64,000 bases of DNA from CAJQQK01 sp965224225 (GTDB lineage: Bacteria > Pseudomonadota > Alphaproteobacteria > Rhizobiales > Hyphomicrobiaceae), in assembly GCA_965224225.1 (NCBI GenBank), contig CBDCZF010000001.1, positions 124,001 through 188,000 on the forward strand. The letters run 5' to 3'. The translations under genes and the position numbers were made by a program. The first letter of the stretch is position 1, and each line of letters starts with the position of its first letter. The notes under the pieces were generated by a model. That model worked only from the letters and a program-made list of their open reading frames with translations. It was not told the origin of the DNA and did not search any database. Below are positions 33,977 to 42,646 of this stretch, one piece after another.

Positions 33977-34237
33977 CACTTGCAGCACAAAATTGCTGCA
34001 GCGCGTCAAATGTCCCCAGTCTGTTGCAACTTGGGCGATTTTTAGGCATGGTCCGCGCGCCATTGGCCGCCCGATCCAGCTGATATGGGCGGGCGATGCG
34101 TGTAACGTGAATTCCAGCCGGCGCGGCTCGCGCCGAAAGATCTTCGTTCGCAATATGTTCCACGCAAGCCGATCGTCGATCGGTTCGCCGACGGACGATT
34201 GCGATCCCGACAAACGAGCAAGATTGGGGGAGTTCCC

Positions 34238-36388
34238 ATGAATGAAATGCTTTGGGCGGTCATCGCCTGCGGCGTCTTGTCGATCGTCTACGCCATCATC
34301 ACTATTCAATCGGTGATGGCGGCCGACGCCGGCAACGCAAAAATGCAGGAAATTGCCGGCGCCATTCGCGAAGGCGCACAGGCTTACCTGAACCGTCAGT
34401 ACATGACCGTCGCCATGGTCGGCGCGGTCATCTTTGTGGCAGCGTTCTATCTGGGCTGGCAGGTCGCCGTCGGCTTCGCAATCGGCGCAATACTGTCGGG
34501 GCTTGCCGGCTACATCGGCATGCACGTTTCGGTCCGCGCCAACGTCCGCACCGCCCAGGCGGCTGCTACATCGCTGGCCGACGGACTCAGCATTGCATTC
34601 AAATCGGGTGCGGTGACGGGTATGCTGGTCGCCGGTCTCGCCCTGCTCGGCGTCTCCGTCTACTACTCGTTTCTGACCGCCGGCATGGGCTACAAGCCTG
34701 ACCAGCGCCAGGTGGTCGACGCCCTCGTGGCGCTTGGCTTCGGCGCTTCGCTGATCTCGATCTTCGCGCGTCTAGGTGGCGGCATCTTCACCAAGGGCGC
34801 CGACGTTGGCGGTGACCTCGTCGGCAAGGTCGAAGCCGGCATCCCCGAAGACGATCCGCGCAACCCGGCAACGATTGCCGACAACGTTGGCGACAACGTC
34901 GGCGACTGCGCCGGCATGGCAGCCGACCTCTTCGAGACCTATGCCGTCACCGTCGTCGCAACGATGGTGCTGGCTGCGATCTTCTTCGCCGGCCAGCCGA
35001 TCTTCGAATCGATGATGATCTATCCGATGGCGATCGGCGCGGTCTGCCTCGTCACCTCGATCATCGGCTCCTACTTCGTCCGCCTCGGCTCCAATGCCTC
35101 GATCATGGGCGCGCTCTACCAGGGCTTCATCGCAACCGCGGTGCTCTCGGTCGGCGGGCTTTGGATCGCGACGGAGTTCGTACTCGGCAACTGGGGCCAG
35201 ATCGGTGAGGCCGCCGGTGTTGCCATCACCGGTATGAACCTCTTCATCTGCGGCCTGGTCGGCCTCGCCGTGACGGGCCTGATCGTCTGGATCACGGAGT
35301 ACTACACCGGCATCGGCTATCGTCCGGTGCGCTCGATAAGCCAGGCCTCGGTCACCGGGCACGGCACCAACGTCATCCAGGGGCTCGCGATCTCACTCGA
35401 AGCGTGCGCCCTGCCGACGATCGTGATCATTGTCGGCATCGTCGTCACGTTCAAGCTCGCCGGCCTGTTCGGCACGGCAATCGCGACGACCACGATGCTC
35501 GGCCTTGCCGGCATGGTCGTGGCGCTCGACGCGTTCGGACCGGTGACCGACAACGCCGGCGGCATCGCCGAAATGTCGGGCCTGCCGGCCGAAGTGCGCA
35601 AGTCGACCGACGCGCTCGATGCCGTCGGCAACACGACCAAGGCGGTGACCAAGGGCTATGCCATCGGTTCGGCCGGTCTCGGTGCGCTGGTGCTGTTTGG
35701 AGCCTATAACTACGACCTCCAGTACTTCACCAAGAACTCCGAACTGTTCCCGTTCTTCACCGGGGTCAGTCCGAACTTCGAGTTGTCGAACCCATATGTC
35801 GTAGTCGGCCTGCTGATCGGCGGCCTGATCCCCTACCTGTTCGGTGGCATCGCAATGACGGCTGTCGGCCGTGCCGGCGGTGCAGTCGTCGAAGAGGTCC
35901 GCCGCCAGTTCCGCGAAAAGCCGGGCATCATGGAAGGCAAAGACCGGCCTGATTATGCCGCGGCCGTCGACATGCTGACCCGGGCAGCGATCAAGGAAAT
36001 GGTGATCCCCTCGTTGCTGCCCGTGCTCTCGCCGATCGTGCTGTTCATCGTCATCTACTATGTTGGTGGCGGCGGCGTCGAAGGCAAGAACGCTGCGTTC
36101 TCGGCCGTCGGCGCAATGCTGCTCGGCGTGATCGTCACCGGCCTGTTCGTTGCCATCTCGATGACGTCGGGCGGCGGCGCCTGGGACAACGCCAAGAAGT
36201 CGTTCGAGGACGGCTTCGTCGACAAGGACGGCCAAAAACATGAGAAAGGCTCGGAAGCCCACAAGGCATCCGTGACCGGCGACACCGTCGGCGATCCATA
36301 CAAGGACACGGCGGGCCCCGCCGTGAACCCCGCGATCAAGATCACCAACATCGTCGCCCTGCTGTTGCTGGCGGTGCTGGCCCACTGA
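34238..36388 (+). CDS. hppA: Membrane-bound proton-pumping pyrophosphatase, K+-independent type
   Basis: This 716-aa, multi-helix inner-membrane protein pumps protons using pyrophosphate. The catalytic FTKGADVGGDLVGKVEAGIPEDDPRNPATIADNVGDNVGD segment is complete. The residue in GNTTKAVTKGYAIGSA is Lys, the marker of K+-independent enzymes (Ala in K+-dependent ones). The ATG at 34238 has GGGGGAG upstream. A hairpin follows the stop. It ends the long plus-strand run that begins at glyA. Confidence 0.96.
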   Translation: MNEMLWAVIACGVLSIVYAIITIQSVMAADAGNAKMQEIAGAIREGAQAYLNRQYMTVAMVGAVIFVAAFYLGWQVAVGFAIGAILSGLAGYIGMHVSVRANVRTAQAAATSLADGLSIAFKSGAVTGMLVAGLALLGVSVYYSFLTAGMGYKPDQRQVVDALVALGFGASLISIFARLGGGIFTKGADVGGDLVGKVEAGIPEDDPRNPATIADNVGDNVGDCAGMAADLFETYAVTVVATMVLAAIFFAGQPIFESMMIYPMAIGAVCLVTSIIGSYFVRLGSNASIMGALYQGFIATAVLSVGGLWIATEFVLGNWGQIGEAAGVAITGMNLFICGLVGLAVTGLIVWITEYYTGIGYRPVRSISQASVTGHGTNVIQGLAISLEACALPTIVIIVGIVVTFKLAGLFGTAIATTTMLGLAGMVVALDAFGPVTDNAGGIAEMSGLPAEVRKSTDALDAVGNTTKAVTKGYAIGSAGLGALVLFGAYNYDLQYFTKNSELFPFFTGVSPNFELSNPYVVVGLLIGGLIPYLFGGIAMTAVGRAGGAVVEEVRRQFREKPGIMEGKDRPDYAAAVDMLTRAAIKEMVIPSLLPVLSPIVLFIVIYYVGGGGVEGKNAAFSAVGAMLLGVIVTGLFVAISMTSGGGAWDNAKKSFEDGFVDKDGQKHEKGSEAHKASVTGDTVGDPYKDTAGPAVNPAIKITNIVALLLLAVLAH

Positions 36389-36412
36389 TCGACGGCGGAT
36401 CTAACAACTTGG

Positions 36413-36442
36413 ATGGCCCCGTCATGAGTTTGGCGGGGCCAT
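36413..36442 (+). terminator. Terminator-like hairpin after hppA
   Basis: ATGGCCCC and GGGGCCAT form the arms of a hairpin 25 bp past the hppA stop, followed by TCTCGTTC rather than a clean U-tract. Confidence 0.6.
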
Positions 36443-36665
36443 TCTCGTTCGGCGACGGCGAAGGTGATGTGTTGCGTTTTCGCCTTACGCATGCCTTACG
36501 CATGGTTGCGTTGAAATTCTAGAGCGTTTCCGGTTGAGCTGGAATCGCGACTAGGGAGCGCAGGCGACCCGCCGCATTGCGGCGCCCCTCAGAGGCCGGC
36601 CGTTAGGCCGAATAGCCGTGAGAGAAAAGACAGATAGATCCATTTCCACGTAAGTCGAAAATGAT

Positions 36666-38120
36666 CTAGGAGCCTGTCCGAGTAGTCACTTTCCAATTGC
36701 TTACGAGTCTGATTCTTTTGCGGGTCATGAGCAAGCATTTTCGCCCTTGGAAGATCGACCAGAAGCAGCTGCTGCCGGCTGCCGTCGAAGATTATGTGCC
36801 CGCCGATCACGTTTCGCGGCTGATTGTTTCGCTGGTTCGCGAGAGCCTGGATCTCAGCGAGATCATGGCGAGTTATCGAAGTGGCCTCGGCCAGCCGCCG
36901 TTCGATCCATGCATGATGACGGCGCTGTTGCTCAACGGTTATGCGAACGGGATCTATTCCTCGCGGCGGATCGCGCGAGCATGCCAAGAGCGCGCCGACT
37001 TCATGATGATCGTGGCCGGCGACCCACCTGACTTCCGCACAATCTCGGATTTTCGCAAGCGTCACCTCAAAGCGCTGGCCGGACTGTTCGTGCAGGTTTT
37101 GCAGTTGTGTGCCAAGGCGGGCCTGGTCAAACTCGGCCACGTCGCGCTCGATGGCACCAAGATCAAGGCGAACGCATCAAAGCACAAGGCAATGAGTTAT
37201 GCGCGCATGAAGAAGCGTGAAGCCGAACTTGCCGCCGAGGTTGACCGCTGGCTGGCAGCCGCCGAGGCGGCGGACCGCGAAGAAGATGCGCTTTATGGCG
37301 ACAAGCGCGGCGACGAAATGCCGGACTGGGTCGCCGACAAGCAAAAGCGCCTCGCCAAGATCCGTGAAGCCAAGGCCGCTCTCGAGGCGGAAGCTCAGGC
37401 TGCGGCAGAGGCCGAACGCAAGGCGCGTGCCGCCAGAGAAGCCGAGCGGCTTGCCGAGGGCCGCAAGAAGAGCGGCAAAACGCCGAAGCCGCCAAGCGAC
37501 GAGCCGGAACCAAAGGCGCAGCGCAACTTCACCGATCCCGCGAGCCGCATCCTCAAGACCAAGGACGGCTATATCCAGGGCTACAACGCACAGGCCGCCG
37601 TTGACGCCGAGGCCCAGATCATCGTCGCCCACGGGCTCACGCCGTCGATGAGCGACCATGGCCAGCTCGTACCTCTCATCGACGGCATCACGGCCAATCT
37701 TGCACGAAAGCCAAAGGAGGTCTCGGCCGACGCGGGCTATTGCAGCGCGGCCAATCTCGCGAGCCTCGATGAACGGGGCATCAAGGCCTTCATAGCCACC
37801 GGCCGTGCTAAACACCCGGACACGGGTCGGGGCGGCGGCCCGCTCACCCAGGCCATGAGGCGCAAGCTGCGCAAGGCCGGGCGGCGCAGTCGATACCGGC
37901 TCAGAAAGCAGCTCCCCGAACCGGTATTCGGACAAATCAAACAAGCGAGAGGGTTCACACAGTTCCTGTTACGAGGTTTCGAAAAAGTCACCGCCGAATG
38001 GGCGATGGTCTGCACCGCCCACAACCTCAAAAAGCTCGCCTCGGCACTCGCCAGGGCAGCATGACATGGCTATCCTGCCACAAGCCTGCCCGCTCCAGCG
38101 CTACCTGGACAGGCTCCTAG
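36666..38120 (+). mobile_element. IS1182-family insertion sequence, complete
   Basis: The ends are inverted repeats: GGAGCCTGTCC with CTAG outside at 36666-36679, and its inverse at 38107-38120. Homology extends inward to about 20 bp with three mismatches. CTAG at both outer ends may be the 4-bp target duplication or part of the repeats, since CTAG is palindromic. It carries one intact transposase gene and inserts between hppA and the accessory patch that ends at scpB. Confidence 0.88.
36727..38064 (+). CDS. IS1182-family transposase
   Basis: This 445-aa DDE transposase (ATG at 36727) has the DUF772-type N-terminal domain (FDPCMMTALLLNGYANGIYSSRRI, then PDFRTISDFRKRH) and a DDE domain. The acidic residues appear in ALDGTKIKANAS, SADAGYCSAANL and EPVFGQIKQARGF. 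A lysine/alanine-rich coiled-coil stretch (about 170-255) lies between the domains. There is no internal stop or frameshift, so it is probably functional. Confidence 0.95.
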   Translation: MSKHFRPWKIDQKQLLPAAVEDYVPADHVSRLIVSLVRESLDLSEIMASYRSGLGQPPFDPCMMTALLLNGYANGIYSSRRIARACQERADFMMIVAGDPPDFRTISDFRKRHLKALAGLFVQVLQLCAKAGLVKLGHVALDGTKIKANASKHKAMSYARMKKREAELAAEVDRWLAAAEAADREEDALYGDKRGDEMPDWVADKQKRLAKIREAKAALEAEAQAAAEAERKARAAREAERLAEGRKKSGKTPKPPSDEPEPKAQRNFTDPASRILKTKDGYIQGYNAQAAVDAEAQIIVAHGLTPSMSDHGQLVPLIDGITANLARKPKEVSADAGYCSAANLASLDERGIKAFIATGRAKHPDTGRGGGPLTQAMRRKLRKAGRRSRYRLRKQLPEPVFGQIKQARGFTQFLLRGFEKVTAEWAMVCTAHNLKKLASALARAA

Positions 38121-38165
38121 TGTTCTGGACCTAACAGTTGATTCCCGGCCGCCCACCAAACTCAG

Positions 38166-38258
38166 CGTCATTCCCGCGAAGGCGGGAACCCAAGCGACCA
38201 TCCGCCGGCACTGAGTAAGTGGAGAATCGCTTGGGTCCCCACCTACGTGGGGATGACG
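38166..38258. repeat. REP-like inverted repeat pair (93 bp)
   Basis: CGTCATTCCCGCGAAGGCGGGA at the left and its near-inverse ending in CCACGTGGGGATGACG-like sequence at the right enclose CCCAAGCGA and TCGCTTGGG arms. Each half also folds on itself (CCCGC-GAAG-GCGGG; CCCCAC-CTAC-GTGGGG). This is the common genome-scattered REP/BIME type. It lies between the IS1182 element and the secreted Cys-repeat protein, so the 323-bp gap there has no gene. Confidence 0.8.
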
Positions 38259-38387
38259 ACTGTGCTTGAGGCTTCGGCCCTGCAGAATTTGCCCGGACAT
38301 CAGCGCGCCTATGCGGGAATGACGGAGTGTAGGGCAGCGGGACGGGAACTATCCGTCAGACTCGAAACACTAGTTTGGAGGAAGCGA

Positions 38388-39233
38388 ATGCCCCGGTGGC
38401 TGCGTATTGTCATGCTGGTTGTCTTGGCTCAGTCGGTAGGCGATGCCGCATCAGCACAGAGCCGGACCGGTTGCAAGGAACTGGCCGAGCGGATCGCAGG
38501 CCAGGGGCGCATCCATCGTGCCTTTGGCTGTCAATCGGGACATCCCGACTGGCGACTCGGCAAGCGCCAGTTGCGACGCGCCGCCAATCGCTGCCGTCGC
38601 GGGCGCCGGCGTTCGCTGGAAGCCATCGTGCAATCGCGCAGCCGGGTATTGGAGCAGTGCCTGCTGGCACGGGTCGCAGCCGGCCGCACTCCGCAAAGCG
38701 ACACCGCACAGATCCGCAATGCAGCCGGCTCCACACCGTCGCCGGCACCTGATAGCGCCAAACAACCGACTTTTGATGAACGCATCGAGGAACTGCTTGC
38801 GCAATCGCCAGTGCCGCCGGCTGACGGCTATCTCGCCAAGCCGTCACGGTTGGGCGCCCGCCAGTTTCACTCGGGCCTCGTTTGGAGCTACGCCGGGCGG
38901 CTTGCCGGCATGCATTGCACGCAATGGCATGAGCCCAAAGATCCGCACAACTGGGATGACAACTACTTGTGCACCGAGACCGATGTCGGCCTGCAGTGGT
39001 CGCATCGCGGGCCGATCCAGGGCCGCGGCCTCAAATGCATCCAGGTTGCCGAGGCCTCTGACCCGCACGGCTGGTATGACAACTACTTCTGCTGGCCGCG
39101 TGATTTGAAGGTCAATTTCCGCTTTAGTTCAACCGGCAGGGTTTCAGGCTATCGCTGTGTCGCGATTGTCGAACCGTCCGACCCGCACACCTGGCGCGAC
39201 AACTACCTGTGCCACCGGCCACTGGTAGAGTAG
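38388..39233 (+). CDS. Secreted protein with three 40-residue Cys repeats, unknown function
   Basis: This 281-aa protein starts at an ATG with GGAGG 8 bp upstream and has a signal peptide (about 1-23, cut after ASA). The middle (60-140) is basic, then Ser/Pro-rich. The last 105 residues hold three repeats with an exact 40-residue period: Cys177-Cys195, Cys217-Cys235 and Cys257-Cys275, each pair 18 apart and each enclosing DPHxWxDNYxC. The three Cys pairs could form disulfides, giving a compact stacked domain. I do not recognise the family. It lies next to mobile DNA. Confidence 0.75.
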   Translation: MPRWLRIVMLVVLAQSVGDAASAQSRTGCKELAERIAGQGRIHRAFGCQSGHPDWRLGKRQLRRAANRCRRGRRRSLEAIVQSRSRVLEQCLLARVAAGRTPQSDTAQIRNAAGSTPSPAPDSAKQPTFDERIEELLAQSPVPPADGYLAKPSRLGARQFHSGLVWSYAGRLAGMHCTQWHEPKDPHNWDDNYLCTETDVGLQWSHRGPIQGRGLKCIQVAEASDPHGWYDNYFCWPRDLKVNFRFSSTGRVSGYRCVAIVEPSDPHTWRDNYLCHRPLVE

Positions 39234-39278
39234 CGTTGAACCTATTCCCCGCACTCGCGCCCTGCTTCCCGCATCACG

Positions 39279-39779
39279 CTAAATCAACGGATCATACGAC
39301 CATTGCAGCAGGGCCTGGCGCTGGCGCCGCCGGCAGTGGATATCACCAGGCTCGCAATTCGCGCGTATCTGGCCGGCATGCCGTGCAAATGCTCGCCAGC
39401 GCTTGATCTGGATTGCATCGACTTCCGGTAGACGCCGACCGAGAAAATAGCGGCAGTACCACTGGAACCAGCCGCGCGGATCAGGCCCATAGATCCAGCC
39501 CTTTTCCTGCCAGACCGAAAGGGGCTGGCGGCTTTTGATACCGAAGTAGTTGATTGATGGATCGGGCGTATCGCTGAGCTTGGCATCGCGGTACCAGCTC
39601 TTCGGAAATTCGTTTTGGCAATCGTTGATGTATTTGCCTTCGAACACCCCCATCGCCAGCATTTCCTTTGGCGTCAGATACGGTTCGAAGCCCTCGTCAA
39701 ATGACTTGCCCGTTGGCGCCAACAACTCGTAGGCGTAGCCGGTCTGCATTTTATCTTCGACACGGATCACCTTTGCCAT
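39279..39779 (-). CDS. Conserved-looking protein of unknown function, Trp/Tyr/Cys-rich
   Basis: This 166-aa protein begins 6 bp after the scpB stop, so it belongs to the scp transcription unit. It is rich in aromatics, with the segments FEPYLTPKEMLAMGVFEGKYINDC, PDPSINYFGIKSRQPLSVW, GWIYGPDPRGWFQWYCRYF and NCEPGDIHCRRRQRQALLQW. There is no signal peptide or helix of membrane length. The dense, ordered composition suggests a real folded protein, but I cannot assign a function. Its place after scpB is where tatA usually sits. Confidence 0.75.
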   Translation of the reverse strand: MAKVIRVEDKMQTGYAYELLAPTGKSFDEGFEPYLTPKEMLAMGVFEGKYINDCQNEFPKSWYRDAKLSDTPDPSINYFGIKSRQPLSVWQEKGWIYGPDPRGWFQWYCRYFLGRRLPEVDAIQIKRWRAFARHAGQIRANCEPGDIHCRRRQRQALLQWSYDPLI

Positions 39780-39785
39780 GCTGCG

Positions 39786-40751
39786 CTATCCGTTTTGCGA
39801 GTGCGCCGCCTGTTCCTCGATAAGACCTTCGGGATCCTCGACGTCATCATCGCACTCATCCGCGCGCTCTGCCTCGTCCTCCGCATCGGCGTCATCTTCG
39901 AGCGGCAGCTCATCGGGCATCAGTGCTGCAATCTCCTTCGGCCCCGGCATCGCAAAATCGGGCGGCAGGTCGGCGCGCAACAAGCCCGACGCCTTGAGAT
40001 CGGCAAGGCCCGGCAGATCACCGAGACTTTCAAGGCCGAAGTGCGACATGAACTCATCCGTCGTGCCATAGGTAACCGGACGGCCTGGCGCCCGCCGGCG
40101 CCCCCTCGGGCGCACCCAGCGCGTTTCCATCAGCACATCGAGCGTGCCCTTCGATGTCGCGACACCGCGCACTTCTTCGATCTCGGCCCGCGTCACCGGC
40201 TGGTGGTAGGCGATGATCGCCAGCGTCTCGAGCGCCGCCTTCGACAATCGGCGCTGCTCGGTCGCGTATTTCTCGAGCAGATAGCCAAGATCCTCGGCTG
40301 TGCGAAACGCCCACTTGCCGGCGACCTTGACGAGATTGATGCCGCGCCCTTCGTAATGGCGGGCAAGCTGTTGCAGCACGGCAGCGACATCCGTACCCTC
40401 AGGCAATTGCTGCTTCAGGCGTGTCTCGGTGACCGGATCCGGTGAAGCAAACAGCACCGCCTCAGCAATACGCACCGCTTCAGTGTCGGGCTCGACATCT
40501 GCGCCCTCCGACACCGCCTCATCGCTCACCTCGGCGGTGCCGTCGACCGGCTCATCGGCTGCCATGGGCACTTCGTCGACGGACTCGGTCAACTCCTCAA
40601 ACCCGCGCTCGGCAATTTCGCGCAACCGCCCGATCGCCGCCTCATGATCACCCGCCATCTCCCTGTTATCCGCTGGCACATGTGCTGCCCGCCGCCGTGC
40701 CCGTGCCCTTGCCCCCGCCATGCCATCGCCCTCGTTCTTCGAACGTGTCAC
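39786..40751 (-). CDS. scpB: Segregation and condensation protein B
   Basis: This 321-aa protein is the kleisin-interacting partner in the SMC-ScpA-ScpB complex that compacts chromosomes. The double winged-helix core is seen in AVLFASPDPVTETRLKQQLPEG, RLSKAALETLAIIAYHQPVTRAEIEEVRGV and GRPVTYGTTDEFMSHFGLESLGDLP. The N-terminal 90 residues and the acidic C-terminal tail are low-complexity extensions. A GTG start overlaps the scpA stop (GTGA); an ATG ten codons later is possible. Confidence 0.92.
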   Translation of the reverse strand: MTRSKNEGDGMAGARARARRRAAHVPADNREMAGDHEAAIGRLREIAERGFEELTESVDEVPMAADEPVDGTAEVSDEAVSEGADVEPDTEAVRIAEAVLFASPDPVTETRLKQQLPEGTDVAAVLQQLARHYEGRGINLVKVAGKWAFRTAEDLGYLLEKYATEQRRLSKAALETLAIIAYHQPVTRAEIEEVRGVATSKGTLDVLMETRWVRPRGRRRAPGRPVTYGTTDEFMSHFGLESLGDLPGLADLKASGLLRADLPPDFAMPGPKEIAALMPDELPLEDDADAEDEAERADECDDDVEDPEGLIEEQAAHSQNG

Positions 40752-41593
40752 TCTTCGCCCCGATCACCGTCAACACCGGCCTCGCGCCGGCGCACGTACA
40801 GCGGCGCATAAAGGCTCTCCTGGCGCAACTCGAGCAGGCCTTCACGCGTCATCTCGAGCGTCGCCCCGAATGAGCTTGCCAGTACCGTTCGCGCCTCCTC
40901 GCGAGGCACGAGGTATTTCACCAGATAGGCATCGAGTGCCACCCAGGACCGGTTCTCAACCCCGACCAGCATCTGCAGGCGCTGCCTCGCATCCTTGATC
41001 GACCAGGCCGGCCGCCGCTTGACGACATGGGCCCGCCTGATCGCCCGCTGGCCGCGCCGCTCCGTATAAGCTTTCAGGAGATCGTAGATGTCGGCACCGT
41101 AGATCGTGTTTTTGATCGTACGCACCTTTTCATGGCTGCCGCGCTCGAAGATATCGCGGCCGAGCCGCTTGCGCGTCATCAGCTGGGCGGCAGCCTGACG
41201 CATGGCGTCGAGGCGCTGCAGGCGAAAGGCAAGCCGCCTTGCCATTTCCTCACCGGTCAGCTCCGCATCGTCATCAGCCTCACGCGGCAATAACAACCGC
41301 GACTTGAGGAACGCCAGCCAGGCCGCCATCACCAGATAGTCGGCCGCCAGCTCAATCCGCAAACGCCTGGCATCGCCGATGAACGCCAGATACTGCTCGG
41401 CCAGCTGCAGGATCGAGATACCGGCCAGATCGACCTTCTGGGTTCGCGCCATGGCGAGCAGCAGATCGAGCGGCCCCTCGAAGCCCTCGACGTCGACCAT
41501 CAGGGATTCGCCTGGATCATTGTCCGGTGCGAGGCGCACGTCGCCGTCGTCCCAGGCGCTCGTATCCGTTTCGCCTTGCGTCTCGTCAGACAT
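40748..41593 (-). CDS. scpA: Segregation and condensation protein A
   Basis: This 281-aa kleisin bridges the SMC heads. The family segments FEGPLDLLLAMARTQKVDLAGISILQLAEQYL and AADYLVMAAWLAFLKSRLLLP are clear. The start overlaps the nagZ end by 8 bp and the stop overlaps the scpB start, giving a tightly coupled nagZ-scpA-scpB run. Confidence 0.94.
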   Translation of the reverse strand: MSDETQGETDTSAWDDGDVRLAPDNDPGESLMVDVEGFEGPLDLLLAMARTQKVDLAGISILQLAEQYLAFIGDARRLRIELAADYLVMAAWLAFLKSRLLLPREADDDAELTGEEMARRLAFRLQRLDAMRQAAAQLMTRKRLGRDIFERGSHEKVRTIKNTIYGADIYDLLKAYTERRGQRAIRRAHVVKRRPAWSIKDARQRLQMLVGVENRSWVALDAYLVKYLVPREEARTVLASSFGATLEMTREGLLELRQESLYAPLYVRRREAGVDGDRGEE

Positions 41594-42641
41594 GTCGCCC
41601 GCTCCCGCTCCGCAACGCTCCCCAGACGCGATCTAGTGCCTGCTCGATCGCTTGGCCGTCGTCGCCGTCGACGGCCACTCCGCCCCGCTCGATGACGTCG
41701 AGACAGGCTTCATACCGCGCCAGTGCGTCCCCGGAAAGCTCCGGTACTACCGCCGCCACCGCATTCATTTCGCCGGACGTGCCGTTGCAATGCAGCACGA
41801 CATCGTTACCCGCAACAAGCAGGTCGCGCGCACGCTCATCGATCCCGCCCGACAGCGCCTGCATCGAAATATCATCGCTCATCAACAGACCTTGAAAGCC
41901 GATGACCCTGCGCACCATATCGATGACGGCTGGCGATGTGCTCGCCGGTGCATCGCGGTCGATCGCCTCGAAGGTGACATGCGCACTCATCGCAGCCGGC
42001 AGATCGGCCAACGCTCCAAACGGCGCGAAGTCCGTTTGCGAAAGCTCTTCGAGAGATGTCGTCACGCGCGGCAGTTCGAAGTGACTGTCGGCACCGGCCC
42101 GGCCGTGGCCAGGGATGTGCTTGATCACGGGCAGCACACCGGCACTCTTGAGGCCGTCAGCGACGGCCCGGCCGAGCGCTGCAACCGCTGCCGCATCATG
42201 GGCATATGCTCTGTCGCCGATCACCCCGTGTGCACCGGCGACCGGCACATCGAGGCACGGCGCACAGTTCGTATTGATGCCAACCGCCTGCAAATGCAGG
42301 CCCTGCCATCGGGCCAGCTGTCTTGCCGCCGCCAAGCCGCCTTCCGGATCATCCCGGTAGAGGGCACCAAAGGCGGCCGCCGGCGGAGAATCGGGCCATT
42401 CGGGGCCCTTGAGCCGCTGTACGCGGCCGCCTTCCTGATCGATCAGGACCAGCGGCCCGCGCTCATAGTCGAGCACTTCCCGAACATCGGCCATCAGCCG
42501 CCGGAGCTGTTCGTTGTCTACAAAATTGCGGGTAAACAGAATAACGCCGCACGGGCGCACGTCACGCAAGAACGCACGCTCCGCCGCTGCGAGGTTGACA
42601 CCTGCCAGGCCGACGATCAGCGCCCTCGGCTGCGGGGACAT
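41586..42641 (-). CDS. nagZ: Beta-N-acetylhexosaminidase
   Basis: This 351-aa GH3 enzyme releases N-acetylglucosamine from muropeptides in peptidoglycan recycling. The KHIPGHGRAGADSH segment (174-187) has the NagZ-specific catalytic His/Asp loop, and the nucleophile Asp lies in LMSDDISM (about 256). LIDQEGGRVQRL (67-78) is also diagnostic. It is a cytoplasmic protein without a signal peptide. It lies 5 bp after the SPOR gene. Confidence 0.94.
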   Translation of the reverse strand: MSPQPRALIVGLAGVNLAAAERAFLRDVRPCGVILFTRNFVDNEQLRRLMADVREVLDYERGPLVLIDQEGGRVQRLKGPEWPDSPPAAAFGALYRDDPEGGLAAARQLARWQGLHLQAVGINTNCAPCLDVPVAGAHGVIGDRAYAHDAAAVAALGRAVADGLKSAGVLPVIKHIPGHGRAGADSHFELPRVTTSLEELSQTDFAPFGALADLPAAMSAHVTFEAIDRDAPASTSPAVIDMVRRVIGFQGLLMSDDISMQALSGGIDERARDLLVAGNDVVLHCNGTSGEMNAVAAVVPELSGDALARYEACLDVIERGGVAVDGDDGQAIEQALDRVWGALRSGSGRHV

Positions 42642-42646
42642 GGCGA

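Noticed and set aside
36523..36665. Possible small RNA or gene between hppA and the IS1182 element
   Set aside because: Only GC-rich hairpins and no ORF with ribosome site or motif; left unannotated.
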